A stretch of DNA of 64,000 nucleotides, from NCBI GenBank assembly GCA_964250765.1, contig CAXUHF010000006.1, positions 16,316-80,315 of the forward strand, in the 5' to 3' direction. Position numbers and translations under genes: made by a program. Under the pieces are notes generated by a model. That model searched no databases. It saw only the letters and a list, made by a program, of their open reading frames with translations, and had not been told where the DNA came from. Positions 1-7,970 of the stretch are shown here, piece after piece; within the stretch, counting starts at the first letter, position 1; the number at the start of each line of letters is the position of its first letter. The DNA is from JBBQVS01 sp964250765 (GTDB lineage Bacteria; Chloroflexota; Ktedonobacteria; Ktedonobacterales; Ktedonobacteraceae).

Positions 1-435
1 GTCTCACCATATTTGAGCGAGGATGCTGACAAGCTGATGCACACAGGCTTCCATCATAGTGCCTTCGAGTACGCCACGATGGGGGACCTGCTCGAAAACT
101 ACTCGCGCCTGAAGGCTTTGGGAATCGAGCCACACGCAAGTCTCGATCATGGCCTGACATTCTCGTTCTATTATGAGGACCCCGACGGCAACAGCGTCGA
201 ACTGCAAGCTGACAACTTCGGAAGTTGGCAGGAGTCCAGCGAGTGGATGCGCACCTCACCGCAATTTGCCGCTAACCCTATTGGGATGCCTGTTGATCCA
301 GAGCAGTTGGTGGAGGCTCACAAGGCTGGTGTCTCGTTCGCCGAACTGCATCAGCGAGCCTACGCTGGCGAGTTTCAGCCTTCTAGTCCTATGGATTTGC
401 ACGTACCACTCGGCGATCCGCGCTCTCCGTTGTAG
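1..435 (+). CDS. VOC-family (glyoxalase/extradiol-type) protein, 5' end cut by window
   Basis: The frame is open to base 1, so the true start lies upstream and only the last 144 codons are present. A TTG at 13 could be read as a start, but it falls inside the conserved fold. The stretch with His at the start of a strand (TGFHHSAFEY) and the later FYYEDPDGNSVEL motif, whose Glu is the usual third metal ligand, identify a vicinal-oxygen-chelate domain. Members bind a divalent metal and act as ring-cleaving dioxygenases, glyoxalases or isomerases. The C-terminal tail of about 60 residues (PIGMPVDPEQLV onward) is typical of catechol-dioxygenase-like VOC proteins. The substrate cannot be told. It precedes a PPOX protein by 60 bases on the same strand and may share its transcript. 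Confidence 0.8.
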   Translation, partial: VSPYLSEDADKLMHTGFHHSAFEYATMGDLLENYSRLKALGIEPHASLDHGLTFSFYYEDPDGNSVELQADNFGSWQESSEWMRTSPQFAANPIGMPVDPEQLVEAHKAGVSFAELHQRAYAGEFQPSSPMDLHVPLGDPRSPL

Positions 436-495
436 TCGTGGTAACGTGTACTGGACTACGCACAGTAGGAAAGCCTTAAAAAGGGATAGACATGC

Positions 496-993
496 ATGGA
501 TCAAGAACAACGTATCGCTTTTGTTCATTCTCATCGAACAGCCATTTTCGGCTTCAACCGCAAGAACGATGGCCCCGCAATGTCGGTCGTGTATTATGTG
601 ATGGATGGAAACGACATCCTCATCTCCACGATGGAAGGTCGCGGCAAGGCCAAAGCGGTACGACGTAACCCAAAGGTGTCTCTCTGTGTCCTGGATGAGC
701 ACTGGCCTCTCACCTATCTTCAGGTATATGGCGACGCGACGATTGAGGCGACGGTCGATACTGATCTCGAAACAGTCGTGACCCTACTGACGCGGATTCT
801 CGATATGATGGCTGGAAAGCCGATGCCGGAGTCGGTACGTGAGCAAACGCGACAAATGGCTCTTAACGAGCGACGTGTCCAACTGCGTGTGCGACCCTAT
901 GCAACCTTTGAGTCTCCTCCACGTCATGTCTATTCAGCAGAGGATGTGGCAGACCTGACACACGATCTTGGGCAGCATTTGCCCTGGAAGTGA
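496..993 (+). CDS. PPOX-class (pyridoxamine 5'-phosphate oxidase-like) F420/FMN-dependent protein
   Basis: The 165-residue product has the split-barrel flavin-binding pattern: an N-terminal strand with RTAIFGF, then PAMSVVYYVMDGNDILIST, GRGKAKAVRRNPKVSLCVLDE and LQVYGDATIE. This is the order seen in small PPOX-class F420-dependent reductases and FMN flavoproteins. In these families the Arg/Lys-rich segment before the NPKVSL strand contacts the cofactor phosphate. The ATG at 496 has an AGGGAT element a little over 10 bases upstream. Which deazaflavin or flavin is used cannot be read from sequence. It lies between a VOC protein and a YciI-like protein on the same strand, fitting a small catabolic or redox transcript. 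Confidence 0.8.
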   Translation: MDQEQRIAFVHSHRTAIFGFNRKNDGPAMSVVYYVMDGNDILISTMEGRGKAKAVRRNPKVSLCVLDEHWPLTYLQVYGDATIEATVDTDLETVVTLLTRILDMMAGKPMPESVREQTRQMALNERRVQLRVRPYATFESPPRHVYSAEDVADLTHDLGQHLPWK

Positions 994-1073
994 ACACGAG
1001 GCATGTATATGTTGTTTCAATCCATGTGGCCTCAAAGCTACATGGAGTTCTTTACAATCTAATTGGAGGCACT

Positions 1074-1418
1074 ATGCGCATGTTTGTTTTGATCTCTCGT
1101 TTCCAAAGGCCGATTGACGAGGTCAACCGCTCCCTTGCATCACACAGCGCGTGGGTGCAACAGCAGTATGAGTCTGGGCGATTTCTCGTCTCAGGGCGGC
1201 GTGAACCCGCAATTGGGGGGATCGCTGTGGCACGAGCATCGAGTGAAGAGGAACTTCGTGAGGTCTTGACCACGGACCCCTATCAACAAAAGGGTCTAGC
1301 TGAGTACGAGATATTTTCCTTCGAAGCCACCGAGTTTCCTAAACGGAGTAGCGCATTTGACACCTTTGCTTCCAAGCCGTTGCATGAACTGCCACCCGTA
1401 CAGGAGACAGGAGTATAG
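1074..1418 (+). CDS. YciI-like (YCII) family protein
   Basis: The product is a short ferredoxin-like alpha/beta protein of 114 residues. The pattern is MFVLISRF, then a helix carrying a His (SLASHSAWVQQQYESGRFLVSG), then GGIAVARASSEEELREVLTTDPYQQKGLAEYEI. YciI proteins carry a conserved His and Asp; here they are the His of SLASHSAW and the Asp of TTDPY. The ATG at 1074 was chosen because a strong GGAGG (1065-1069) precedes it, whereas an ATG reachable further upstream at 990 has no such site. Homologues are often annotated as muconolactone-isomerase-like or dehydrochlorinase-like, but function here is unproven. It is the last gene of a plus-strand group that converges on an SDR. Confidence 0.8.
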   Translation: MRMFVLISRFQRPIDEVNRSLASHSAWVQQQYESGRFLVSGRREPAIGGIAVARASSEEELREVLTTDPYQQKGLAEYEIFSFEATEFPKRSSAFDTFASKPLHELPPVQETGV

Positions 1419-1446
1419 AGCACTTGGCACAAGGGCTAATCTTCCA

Positions 1447-2196
1447 TTACAATCGGACCAGGCCCCCATCCACAACCAGTGTTTGCCCAGTGATAAAGGC
1501 AGCGTCGTCGGAGGTCAGGAAAGACACTGCATTAGCAAGGTCCTCAGGAGTTTCAATTCGCTTAATTGCCTGACGCTTCGCCGTAGCCTCGAACAATGAT
1601 GATTCCTTCCACACCTTCCGATTTGTCGGGGTGGGAGTCATACCAGGAGCCATCGCATTGACAATGATGCCAAAATCGCCAAGCTCGGTTGCCAGCGCAC
1701 GTGTGAAGCCGATCACTCCTGCCTTGCTAGTAACGTAGTGGGTCAAGCCATCGACCACCATGCCAACTGTATTCGACGTAATGTTGACGATGCGACCATA
1801 GTGCCGTTGCTTCATGCCAGGCACAAAGGCTTTGCACGTGAGGAACATTCCATCTAGGTTAATGGAAAGTACTCTGCGCCATTCCTTGAAATCCATATCA
1901 TCAAAGGCTATATTCGGGTAAATTCCAGCATTGTTGATGAGGATATCGCACCGTCCGAAGCGTTCCTGCACGGCCTGAGCAAGCAGGCTCACCGACTGTT
2001 CTGATGAGACATCACAGATGAAACTGGCTGCTTCTCGTCCTGTTGCTTTCACTAAGGCTTCAGTCTCGCTCCCCGATGAGATATCAGCGATGGCAATATT
2101 CGCTCCATCTTCGGCTAATCGTTTTGCATACGCCTGTCCAATACCTGTTGCTGCACCAGTGACGACAGCAACTTTGCCCTCGTGTCTGTTACTCAT
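1447..2196 (-). CDS. Short-chain dehydrogenase/reductase (classical SDR)
   Basis: A 249-residue NAD(P)-dependent oxidoreductase. The Rossmann motif TGAATGIG lies near residue 13, the NNAG motif in the middle, the catalytic Tyr/Lys in YVTSK, and the family ends with the usual GQTLVVDGG. The ATG at 2196 is preferred to an upstream in-frame codon at 2247 because AGAAGG sits just ahead of it. Acidic residues after the second strand (ADIS) suggest NAD preference, which is an inference. It is divergent from the GntR gene at 2417, and its promoter carries two GTGTATACA operators, so it is probably a GntR target. The substrate is unknown, but neighbours point to a hydroxy-acid or alcohol in a catabolic route. 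Confidence 0.9.
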   Translation of the reverse strand: MSNRHEGKVAVVTGAATGIGQAYAKRLAEDGANIAIADISSGSETEALVKATGREAASFICDVSSEQSVSLLAQAVQERFGRCDILINNAGIYPNIAFDDMDFKEWRRVLSINLDGMFLTCKAFVPGMKQRHYGRIVNITSNTVGMVVDGLTHYVTSKAGVIGFTRALATELGDFGIIVNAMAPGMTPTPTNRKVWKESSLFEATAKRQAIKRIETPEDLANAVSFLTSDDAAFITGQTLVVDGGLVRL

Positions 2197-2262
2197 GACA
2201 CTTATCCTTCTGCTCGTCTCATTGAACGTGCTCTTAAATATACTCACGAAAACAAATTATTA

Positions 2263-2306
2263 GTGTATACAGTTATAAGTGTATACAACTTTTCAAAAGT
2301 TGTCAA
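2263..2306 (-). promoter_or_regulatory. Promoter and tandem operator for the SDR gene
   Basis: Reading the minus strand, TTGACA (2306-2301), a 17-base spacer and TACACT (2283-2278) form a good sigma-70-type promoter. The motif GTGTATACA occurs at 2279-2287, overlapping the -10, and again at 2263-2271 near the expected start of transcription, 16 bases apart. A CAACTTTTCAAAAGTTG palindrome (2286-2302) fills the spacer. The same 9-mer recurs at 3352 and 3566, so these are proposed GntR repressor sites. Confidence 0.65.
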
Positions 2307-2416
2307 TTCTCTTCCTCTATTTTTTTATATTTTTGCTCTATGGTCAATTTTGAGCGTCTGTGTTAATATTAAAAGCAGGATATGTTCTATAGAGCGTAAT
2401 AAAAGGAAATTTCATA

Positions 2417-3208
2417 GTGGTAATAAGTAATCTGAAAACTCTTGATCTCTCGGATAGACGGAAATCAAGCCTTACAGTGCATACACATTTACGTGAACTT
2501 ATTCTGAATGGTACTCTCCCTCCTGGCACAACTCTTTCACAACTTGAACTCGCACGGACACTTGGTGTAAGTCGAACTCCTGTACGCGAGGCTTTTCGTA
2601 TGCTACAAGAGGAAGGGCTGATCGAAGCGGAACTGAATTTGCGTGCACACGTGAGTGAGTTTAATGCGAATGACCTCGATGGCGTGTACGCAAGTCGTAT
2701 CATGATCGAAGCACTCGGCATTGCCATAACAGCTGCACGTTTCTCTGATGATGATCGCGCTATTGCCGAGTCCGCGTTGCAGCGTATGAGTATCGCCATT
2801 GATGAAGGGAACTTTCAGGTTTGGCAACAAGCACACAAGACATTTCATGAAACACTGAGTGGTCATGGTGGCAATGAAATCTTGCACCTCGTTCAGACAC
2901 AAGCAGCACGAGGCGGGCGCTATCTTCGCTTTTATCAGTTACTCCATAGCAATACATGGTGGCGAGAAGGTGCAGAGCCTGAACATAGAGCAATGTTTCA
3001 AGCATGCGTTCAACATAGAGCCGATGAGGCAGTCAAGTTACTCGCATGTCACCTTGCACGTACGGCACTCTCTATACTGACAGAAATTGCACCAGAGCAT
3101 GAAGCGACAGCTGTGAAAACGGCAGTGCAACTTGTCACTGGTCTAGGTGCATCTCAACAATCATTGGAGATTTTATCCTTGTTGCTCAACGGCGTCGCAC
3201 GAACATGA
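2417..3208 (+). CDS. GntR-family transcriptional regulator, FadR/FCD subfamily
   Basis: The 263-residue protein has an N-terminal winged helix (about residues 18-85) with the hallmark LARTLGVSRTPVREAFRMLQEEGLIE. An all-helical FCD ligand-binding domain follows (about 95-235). In FCD domains an Asp and three His residues often hold a metal; candidates here are the Asp in the first helix and His of AHKTFHE and EHRAMF. The start is GTG at 2417 with AAAGGAAA ten bases upstream. Regulators of this type repress catabolic genes until a carboxylate ligand binds. Both flanking genes (SDR at 2196, dehydrogenase at 3621) have GTGTATACA sites over their -10 boxes, so this protein probably controls them. 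The ligand may be a hydroxy acid, which is an inference. Confidence 0.92.
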   Translation: MVISNLKTLDLSDRRKSSLTVHTHLRELILNGTLPPGTTLSQLELARTLGVSRTPVREAFRMLQEEGLIEAELNLRAHVSEFNANDLDGVYASRIMIEALGIAITAARFSDDDRAIAESALQRMSIAIDEGNFQVWQQAHKTFHETLSGHGGNEILHLVQTQAARGGRYLRFYQLLHSNTWWREGAEPEHRAMFQACVQHRADEAVKLLACHLARTALSILTEIAPEHEATAVKTAVQLVTGLGASQQSLEILSLLLNGVART

Positions 3209-3253
3209 GCTACCCTAAATAGTACTAAAATTGTAGTAGTGGGATAGCTCATG
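3204..3253 (+). terminator. Stem-loop at the end of the GntR gene
   Basis: CATGAGCTACCC (3204-3215) pairs with GGGATAGCTCATG (3241-3253) with one bulged base. The stem starts inside the GntR stop codon. The following bases are T-rich but lack a clean T run, so intrinsic termination is plausible rather than certain. Confidence 0.4.
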
Positions 3254-3264
3254 CGTATTTCTGT

Positions 3265-3348
3265 TACTTTTCTTCCATCCAAGCACACTTGCCCACCGTC
3301 TACAGAAAGTGTCTGTCCCGTCATAAACATAGCATCGTCCGAAGGCAA
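3265..3348 (-). pseudogene. Remnant of a second SDR gene (last about 28 codons)
   Basis: Read on the minus strand, this stretch encodes LPSDDAMFMTGQTLSVDGG followed by QVCLDGRK, which is the conserved C-terminal end of an SDR and closely matches the end of the SDR at 1447-2196. No Rossmann or YxxxK part is present. Immediately upstream lies a promoter/operator copy (3351-3379) of the type found in front of the intact SDR. The simplest reading is an internal deletion that joined the promoter of an SDR paralogue to its last codons. The frame runs on into the GntR gene without a natural stop nearby, so no functional product is expected. Confidence 0.6.
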
Positions 3349-3350
3349 TA

Positions 3351-3379
3351 TGTGTATACACTATAAAAGAGATTGTCAA
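3351..3379 (-). promoter_or_regulatory. Orphan promoter with GTGTATACA operator
   Basis: On the minus strand TTGACA (3379-3374), 17 bases and TACACA (3356-3351) repeat the layout of the promoter at 2263-2306. The operator at 3352-3360 again overlaps the -10, and 13 bases separate the operator 9-mer from TGTCAA in both copies. It now drives only the SDR remnant. Confidence 0.5.
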
Positions 3380-3545
3380 TCCCCCTTTACTCTTTGAGAT
3401 TGATTATCTTGTCGTTTCGCCTTATCTATTTTGAGTGTACTTTACGTTAAAAAGCCTAACCTACTCATTTCTGTTAATTCATGCATTCTTTGGCGTTTTA
3501 CATGAACTTTTTGCTCATGTTGAGTCAACATTGACAAACATAGCG

Positions 3546-3575
3546 TTGAGCATGTACATTATACAGTGTATACAC
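3546..3575 (+). promoter_or_regulatory. Promoter and palindromic operator for the dehydrogenase/esterase genes
   Basis: TTGAGC (3546-3551), a 17-base spacer and TATACA (3569-3574) make a promoter that points at the gene starting at 3621. The -10 lies inside the perfect palindrome GTGTATACAC (3566-3575), the best copy of the proposed GntR operator. Binding there would block polymerase directly. Confidence 0.6.
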
Positions 3576-3620
3576 TATTTTACTTATATATCATACCTCT
3601 TCCGATAGGAGAACAACAAC

Positions 3621-4517
3621 ATGAGTAAAAACGTTGGCCTTGTTGGACTTGGAAAGATGGGACTGCCTGTTGCACTCAGCTTACTCGAACATGGCTTTAC
3701 TGTCTATGGGTACCGTCGCCATATGATCGACGATTTTATTACAATGGGCGGCACTCCCGTCTCCTCCAGCAAAGAAGTAGCGCAACACTCCGATATCGTC
3801 CTGACATGCCTGCCTTCTGACGAAGCACTCCTTGAAGCGGTGAGCGGAGAAAACGGCCTGATTCACGGCGCACATCCGGGTCTGATCGTGGTTGAAATCA
3901 GTATGCTTTCCATTGAGGCAAAAGAGCAAGCGTTGACTCAGCTTCAGCGTGTAGGTGTCGAAATGCTGGATTGTCCAATTAGTGGTACACCTCAAATGGT
4001 TCTTCCCAGGAAGACCGTCTTTTTGGGGAGTGGAGATGAAGAAGTGTTTCATCGTTGCCTACCCGTGTTCCAAGCCATCACCGACAATAATTTCTACCTT
4101 GGTGGATTTGGAGTTGGTTCAAAGATGAAATGCGTCGCTAACTTATTAGTTGCCGTTCATACACTTGCTACGGCAGAGGCCATGGTCCTGAGTGCGAAGG
4201 CAGGTCTCGACCCTGAGATGGTGATGAAAGTGATTAATCCCAGTATTGCAGGCTCTGCGATGTTTGCCGCACGTGCGCCTCTCATGGCAGCGAGACGCTA
4301 TGAGCCACCACTGGGGACGATTCATTCGGTGCAAGAATTTATACCACAGATCAACGCACTTGTCAGAAATGTTGGCTCTTCAACGCCTTTGCTCAACTTA
4401 GCAGAACACTACTATAATCGGGCAGCAGCAGAGGGACGAGGAGAGCAGGATTTAGCGTCTCTGTTCTCGGTATTGGAGGAAGAGGGAGAGAGCAAAATAG
4501 GAAAGAAGCCTTTATAA
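3621..4517 (+). CDS. 3-hydroxyisobutyrate dehydrogenase-like NAD(P)-dependent oxidoreductase
   Basis: This 298-residue beta-hydroxyacid dehydrogenase has the nucleotide-binding GLVGLGKMG at residues 6-14, the substrate-binding DCPISGTP (Ser121-Gly122) and the catalytic region GVGSKMKCVANLL with Lys170 and Asn174. Length and motif order match HIBADH and tartronate-semialdehyde reductase. The family oxidises beta-hydroxy acids with NAD or NADP; the exact substrate is not clear. SGTP replaces the more usual SGG, so it may be a divergent branch. An AGGAG ribosome site lies about ten bases before the ATG. It is followed by a CocE-type esterase 55 bases away and is probably under GntR control through the operator at 3566-3575. 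Confidence 0.88.
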   Translation: MSKNVGLVGLGKMGLPVALSLLEHGFTVYGYRRHMIDDFITMGGTPVSSSKEVAQHSDIVLTCLPSDEALLEAVSGENGLIHGAHPGLIVVEISMLSIEAKEQALTQLQRVGVEMLDCPISGTPQMVLPRKTVFLGSGDEEVFHRCLPVFQAITDNNFYLGGFGVGSKMKCVANLLVAVHTLATAEAMVLSAKAGLDPEMVMKVINPSIAGSAMFAARAPLMAARRYEPPLGTIHSVQEFIPQINALVRNVGSSTPLLNLAEHYYNRAAAEGRGEQDLASLFSVLEEEGESKIGKKPL

Positions 4518-4572
4518 CACAATTAGGGACCATCATTAATGAGAAGTTAAGGAAACAATGGAGGAGAAACAT

Positions 4573-6198
4573 ATGCTACCTCGTGAAGATCACGAAAAGC
4601 TACAATTGCCCCCTATTCCAGGAATCATTTTTGAGCAGGACGTACCGGTACAGATGCATGATGGGATGCACCTCATGCTTAACGTATTTCGCCCTGAGCA
4701 TGCAGAACGCTCTCCCGTCGTTCTATCGATGGCACCGTATGGGAAAGACCAATTGCCCGAACGCTATGAATACTTTAGCCAGAGAGGAACAGATGTTGGA
4801 AACATATCTACCTCTGAGTATGCTGCGTTCGAGGCTCCTGATCCCGCATTCTGGGTGCCGAAAGGATACGCCGTCATTCATGGAAATGTGCGCGGAATGT
4901 GGAACTCGGAAGGGACTGGACAATGGCTTTCCCCACAGGATGCTCAGGATTACTATGAAATCATTGAATGGGCTGCTGAGCAGCCGTGGAGTGATGGAAA
5001 TGTTGGTCTATGCGGCGTTTCCTATCTCGCCATGTCACAGTGGGCTGTAGCTGCACTCAATCCTCCTCATCTCAAAGCCATCATACCCTGGGAAGGCGCG
5101 AGCGATATGTATCGAGAGTTCATGTTTCAAGGCGGTATCCGAGATACAAAGTTCTTCCCTGGTTTCTATGAAGGGCGCGTCAGAGCACATCAGAACCCGC
5201 TCTATACCCCTGGACCTAATCTGGTTGCAATGACGAAGCAACATCCACTAAATGATGACTTTTGGGCGACAATGCGACCCAACCTCAGTGCCATTACTGT
5301 ACCTGCTCTCATCTGTGTCAGTTGGTCGGATCAGGGAATGCATACGCGCGGCTCGATGGAAGGGTTCAAACAGATATCCTCCAAGCAGAAGTGGCTCTAC
5401 ACGCATGGGCGCAAAAAGTGGGAGGTATTCTACAGCGAGGATGCAAAAGCTGCACAGGCACAATTCTTCGACTTCTTCTTAAAGGGAATAGAGAACGGCA
5501 TGCTAGAGACTCCACACGTCCGCTTGGAGGTCAGGCAAACCTATGATCAGTACGCGGTACGCTATGAGCAGACGTGGCCTGTATCAAAGATACGCTACGA
5601 CACGTGGTATCTGAATGCACAGCAAAAAGCCCTTGTGAAGCAACTAGGAGAGCAAGAAGGGGTCGTCACCTATTCCTCGGAGAAAGTGGAAACATCTGAA
5701 GCTGGAAATGCAAGCTTTGAACTGCGCTTCTCACAGGATACTGAATTGACAGGAAATATGAAACTGAAACTGTGGGTGTCACCAGTGGACGGCGATGACA
5801 TGGATGTATTTATCGGAGTTCGGAAGTTTGATGCGGCAGGTCATGAGGTCCATTTTTCAGGGTATCAGGGCGAACACGATGATATCGTAGCAAAAGGCTG
5901 GCTCCGTGTTTCTGAGCGTGAACTGGATGAGGAAAAATCGACGCCGATACAACCCTGGATGACCCATCGCCATCTCCAGAAGGTGCAACCTGGGGAGACT
6001 GTACCAGTCGAGATCGAAATTCTGCCATCAAGTACGTTCTTCGAGGCTGGCTCGACCTTGCGACTGATCGTACAAGGACAAGAACTGCTGAATTACCATG
6101 GATTTGGACACGATGATTTAGTCAACTATGGTCGTCATCGCATCTATACAGGCGGTCGATATGACTCACACCTGCTGTTTTCTGTTGTTGAGGGATAA
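4573..6198 (+). CDS. CocE/NonD-type serine hydrolase (X-Pro dipeptidyl-peptidase S15 fold)
   Basis: A protein of about 540 residues with an alpha/beta-hydrolase domain followed by the jelly-roll C-terminal domain of the S15/CocE family. Counting from the ATG at 4573, the nucleophile is Ser150 in GVSY, the acid is Asp253 in WSDQGMH and the base is His278 in THGRKKW. VRGMWNSEG supplies the usual oxyanion-hole Trp. The family cleaves esters (cocaine esterase), acyl amides or X-Pro peptides. The start is uncertain: ATG at 4558 is also in frame, but GGAGGAG (4560-4566) sits six bases before 4573, so the inner start is preferred. No signal peptide is seen, so it should act in the cytoplasm. It follows the dehydrogenase and may release a hydroxy acid for it. 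Confidence 0.88.
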   Translation: MLPREDHEKLQLPPIPGIIFEQDVPVQMHDGMHLMLNVFRPEHAERSPVVLSMAPYGKDQLPERYEYFSQRGTDVGNISTSEYAAFEAPDPAFWVPKGYAVIHGNVRGMWNSEGTGQWLSPQDAQDYYEIIEWAAEQPWSDGNVGLCGVSYLAMSQWAVAALNPPHLKAIIPWEGASDMYREFMFQGGIRDTKFFPGFYEGRVRAHQNPLYTPGPNLVAMTKQHPLNDDFWATMRPNLSAITVPALICVSWSDQGMHTRGSMEGFKQISSKQKWLYTHGRKKWEVFYSEDAKAAQAQFFDFFLKGIENGMLETPHVRLEVRQTYDQYAVRYEQTWPVSKIRYDTWYLNAQQKALVKQLGEQEGVVTYSSEKVETSEAGNASFELRFSQDTELTGNMKLKLWVSPVDGDDMDVFIGVRKFDAAGHEVHFSGYQGEHDDIVAKGWLRVSERELDEEKSTPIQPWMTHRHLQKVQPGETVPVEIEILPSSTFFEAGSTLRLIVQGQELLNYHGFGHDDLVNYGRHRIYTGGRYDSHLLFSVVEG

Positions 6199-6207
6199 CA
6201 TGGAAAA

Positions 6208-6241
6208 GTATGCTGGACGTTGTACTAACAGCCCGGCATAC
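6208..6241. terminator. Possible bidirectional terminator between convergent genes
   Basis: GTATGCTGG (6208-6216) pairs with CCGGCATAC (6233-6241), a nine-base stem with one G-T pair. It lies between the end of the esterase gene and the end of the minus-strand ring-cleavage operon. No strong T run follows on either strand. Confidence 0.35.
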
Positions 6242-6288
6242 CCTCACTCTGCTATGTAAAATCAGTCATGTATTCATGCAGAGGTTGT

Positions 6289-7014
6289 TTACTCTGTACT
6301 CGTGGTCAGATGACGCCAAAACCCTGTTGCACCTTGACCGTGATTTGAGATACTACCACCCTCTGGCTTAGGAGCTTTCAGTGTGCATACCAGAAGGCCG
6401 AGCGTGACGCTCTTCATATCTACTGGCACATCACGAGTTATGAAGAAGCGATGCCCATCAACTAACCACTCACAGCTATGTTGTGAAGGGTTTAATGCCA
6501 CCTCGTAGCGGTGAAATTCTCCTGGACTATTAGTTGCAACAAACGGTGACTGAACGACGTGCGTGAAACTTTCACCTTCGGGTGTCACGCCTGGAATAGG
6601 CAGGCGTTCGTAAATAATACCCGCTCGTGTTCCACTCAAAATCCAGTCGAGGACCATGCCTTGTGAGAAATCTGCGACAACTAACCCGATAAATCCATCT
6701 AAGAGGTCGTCACTGTTCCCGTTATATGACTCGCAAGCCATCTCGCACGACACACGGGTCGTTCCTTGCTCGGCAACCTCAATTGGTTGTGGTGATACTA
6801 TCAAGTGCTTGGGGTCGTCGAGCATATGAATCGAATCGTGTTTGAGACGAAATGGATTCACCGTGATTTCCATTGTCCCGTTCTCGGCCTTCACCTTTGC
6901 CTCGACATCCTCATAGCTCCACATATTTCCGTCGCCCATTGGTAGTTGTAATGGTCGCCACTTCGATGTGTCTAGCTGACCAGATGTAAAGGTGTCATAC
7001 ACAGTTGCGTTCAT
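6289..7014 (-). CDS. Concanavalin-like jelly-roll protein, DUF6081-like
   Basis: The 241-residue product has alternating hydrophobic strands, WRPLQLPMGDGNMWSYEDVEAKV near the start and HRYEVALNPSQHSCEWLVDGH late on. This pattern is typical of laminarinase/lectin-like beta-sandwiches and resembles the uncharacterised DUF6081 group. No catalytic pair could be identified and there is no signal peptide. The ATG at 7014 is chosen because AAGGAAAG lies just before it; an ATG at 7032 is also in frame. It is the last gene of the minus-strand ring-cleavage operon, 74 bases after an SDR. Similar proteins occur beside catabolic SDR and extradiol genes in actinobacteria, but the role is unknown. Confidence 0.6.
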   Translation of the reverse strand: MNATVYDTFTSGQLDTSKWRPLQLPMGDGNMWSYEDVEAKVKAENGTMEITVNPFRLKHDSIHMLDDPKHLIVSPQPIEVAEQGTTRVSCEMACESYNGNSDDLLDGFIGLVVADFSQGMVLDWILSGTRAGIIYERLPIPGVTPEGESFTHVVQSPFVATNSPGEFHRYEVALNPSQHSCEWLVDGHRFFITRDVPVDMKSVTLGLLVCTLKAPKPEGGSISNHGQGATGFWRHLTTSTE

Positions 7015-7088
7015 TCTGATCTTTCCTTCCATAGTACTTGTTTATTCCGCCCCTTCGATGGTGGAGTGGATAACATGCGCTTCCTTTG

Positions 7089-7907
7089 CTACCCTGCCAT
7101 ATCTCCAGCATCAGCAAACAAGGTGCTTCCGGTCATGAACATAGAGAGGTCGCTCGCACCAAATAACACGACGCGAGCAATGTCATCTGGTACTCCTGCG
7201 CGACCAAGTGGTAGTTTCGCGGCATATTCGTTGAGCACTTCGCCAAGTCCAATACCCTCTAACCACACTCGCTTCTCTTCCACTCCTGGAGTAAAGATGA
7301 GGGTTGGTGCTACAGCCAGCACACGGATATTGTGTGGTCCTAATTCGGCCGCCAAACTTTTCGTAATCCCGATAACACCATGCTTTGAAGCTACATAGTG
7401 TCCAGCGTTTCCACCCCCAGTCTTGAAGCCAGCCGTTGATGCAAGGTTAATAATCACACCACCTTGACCCGCCGCGACCATCTTTAGAGCAGCTTCACGC
7501 GCACCAATGAATGTCCCGCGTAAATTCAGATTGAGTAACGCATCCCATTCGTCATCAGTAATATCAAGTACAGCAGAACTTGGATAGGCCCCTGCATTGT
7601 TGACCCATATATCAAGTTTTCCGAACTCATTGACTGCTCGTTCGGCTAACGCTTTAATTGATGATCCATCTCTCGTGTTGAGAGATACTCCAATAACTTT
7701 GGCATTGTGTCGCTTGCCAATACTTTGAGCGGCCTCATTCGCCGAATCTGCATTAATATCACCAATCAGAACACTCGCACCAGCTTCAGCCAGCCGATTA
7801 CTGATCGCGTAGCCAAGGCCACGACCACCTCCTGTGACTACCGCTACTCTGCCTTCCAGTGACATGAGACTGCTAAGAGAACGTTCGCTTACGTCAGGTA
7901 TCGCCAT
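7089..7907 (-). CDS. Short-chain dehydrogenase/reductase
   Basis: A 272-residue classical SDR: TGGGRGLG in the Rossmann fold near residue 26, GDIN after strand two (acidic, suggesting NAD), NNAGAYPSS, a Ser in the STAG strand and the catalytic YVASK. The ATG has AAGGAG at ideal spacing. The tail replaces the common VDGG with FADAGDMAG, an unusual ending for the family. It lies in the ring-cleavage operon and may form the catechol by oxidising a dihydrodiol or oxidise a side-chain alcohol before cleavage. That role is inferred from position only. Confidence 0.88.
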   Translation of the reverse strand: MAIPDVSERSLSSLMSLEGRVAVVTGGGRGLGYAISNRLAEAGASVLIGDINADSANEAAQSIGKRHNAKVIGVSLNTRDGSSIKALAERAVNEFGKLDIWVNNAGAYPSSAVLDITDDEWDALLNLNLRGTFIGAREAALKMVAAGQGGVIINLASTAGFKTGGGNAGHYVASKHGVIGITKSLAAELGPHNIRVLAVAPTLIFTPGVEEKRVWLEGIGLGEVLNEYAAKLPLGRAGVPDDIARVVLFGASDLSMFMTGSTLFADAGDMAG

Positions 7908-7970
7908 TGAATTGCTCCTTACATACTTGAATCTCTACATACTCTGTTGTTTATGCGATGGAGAAACTTT

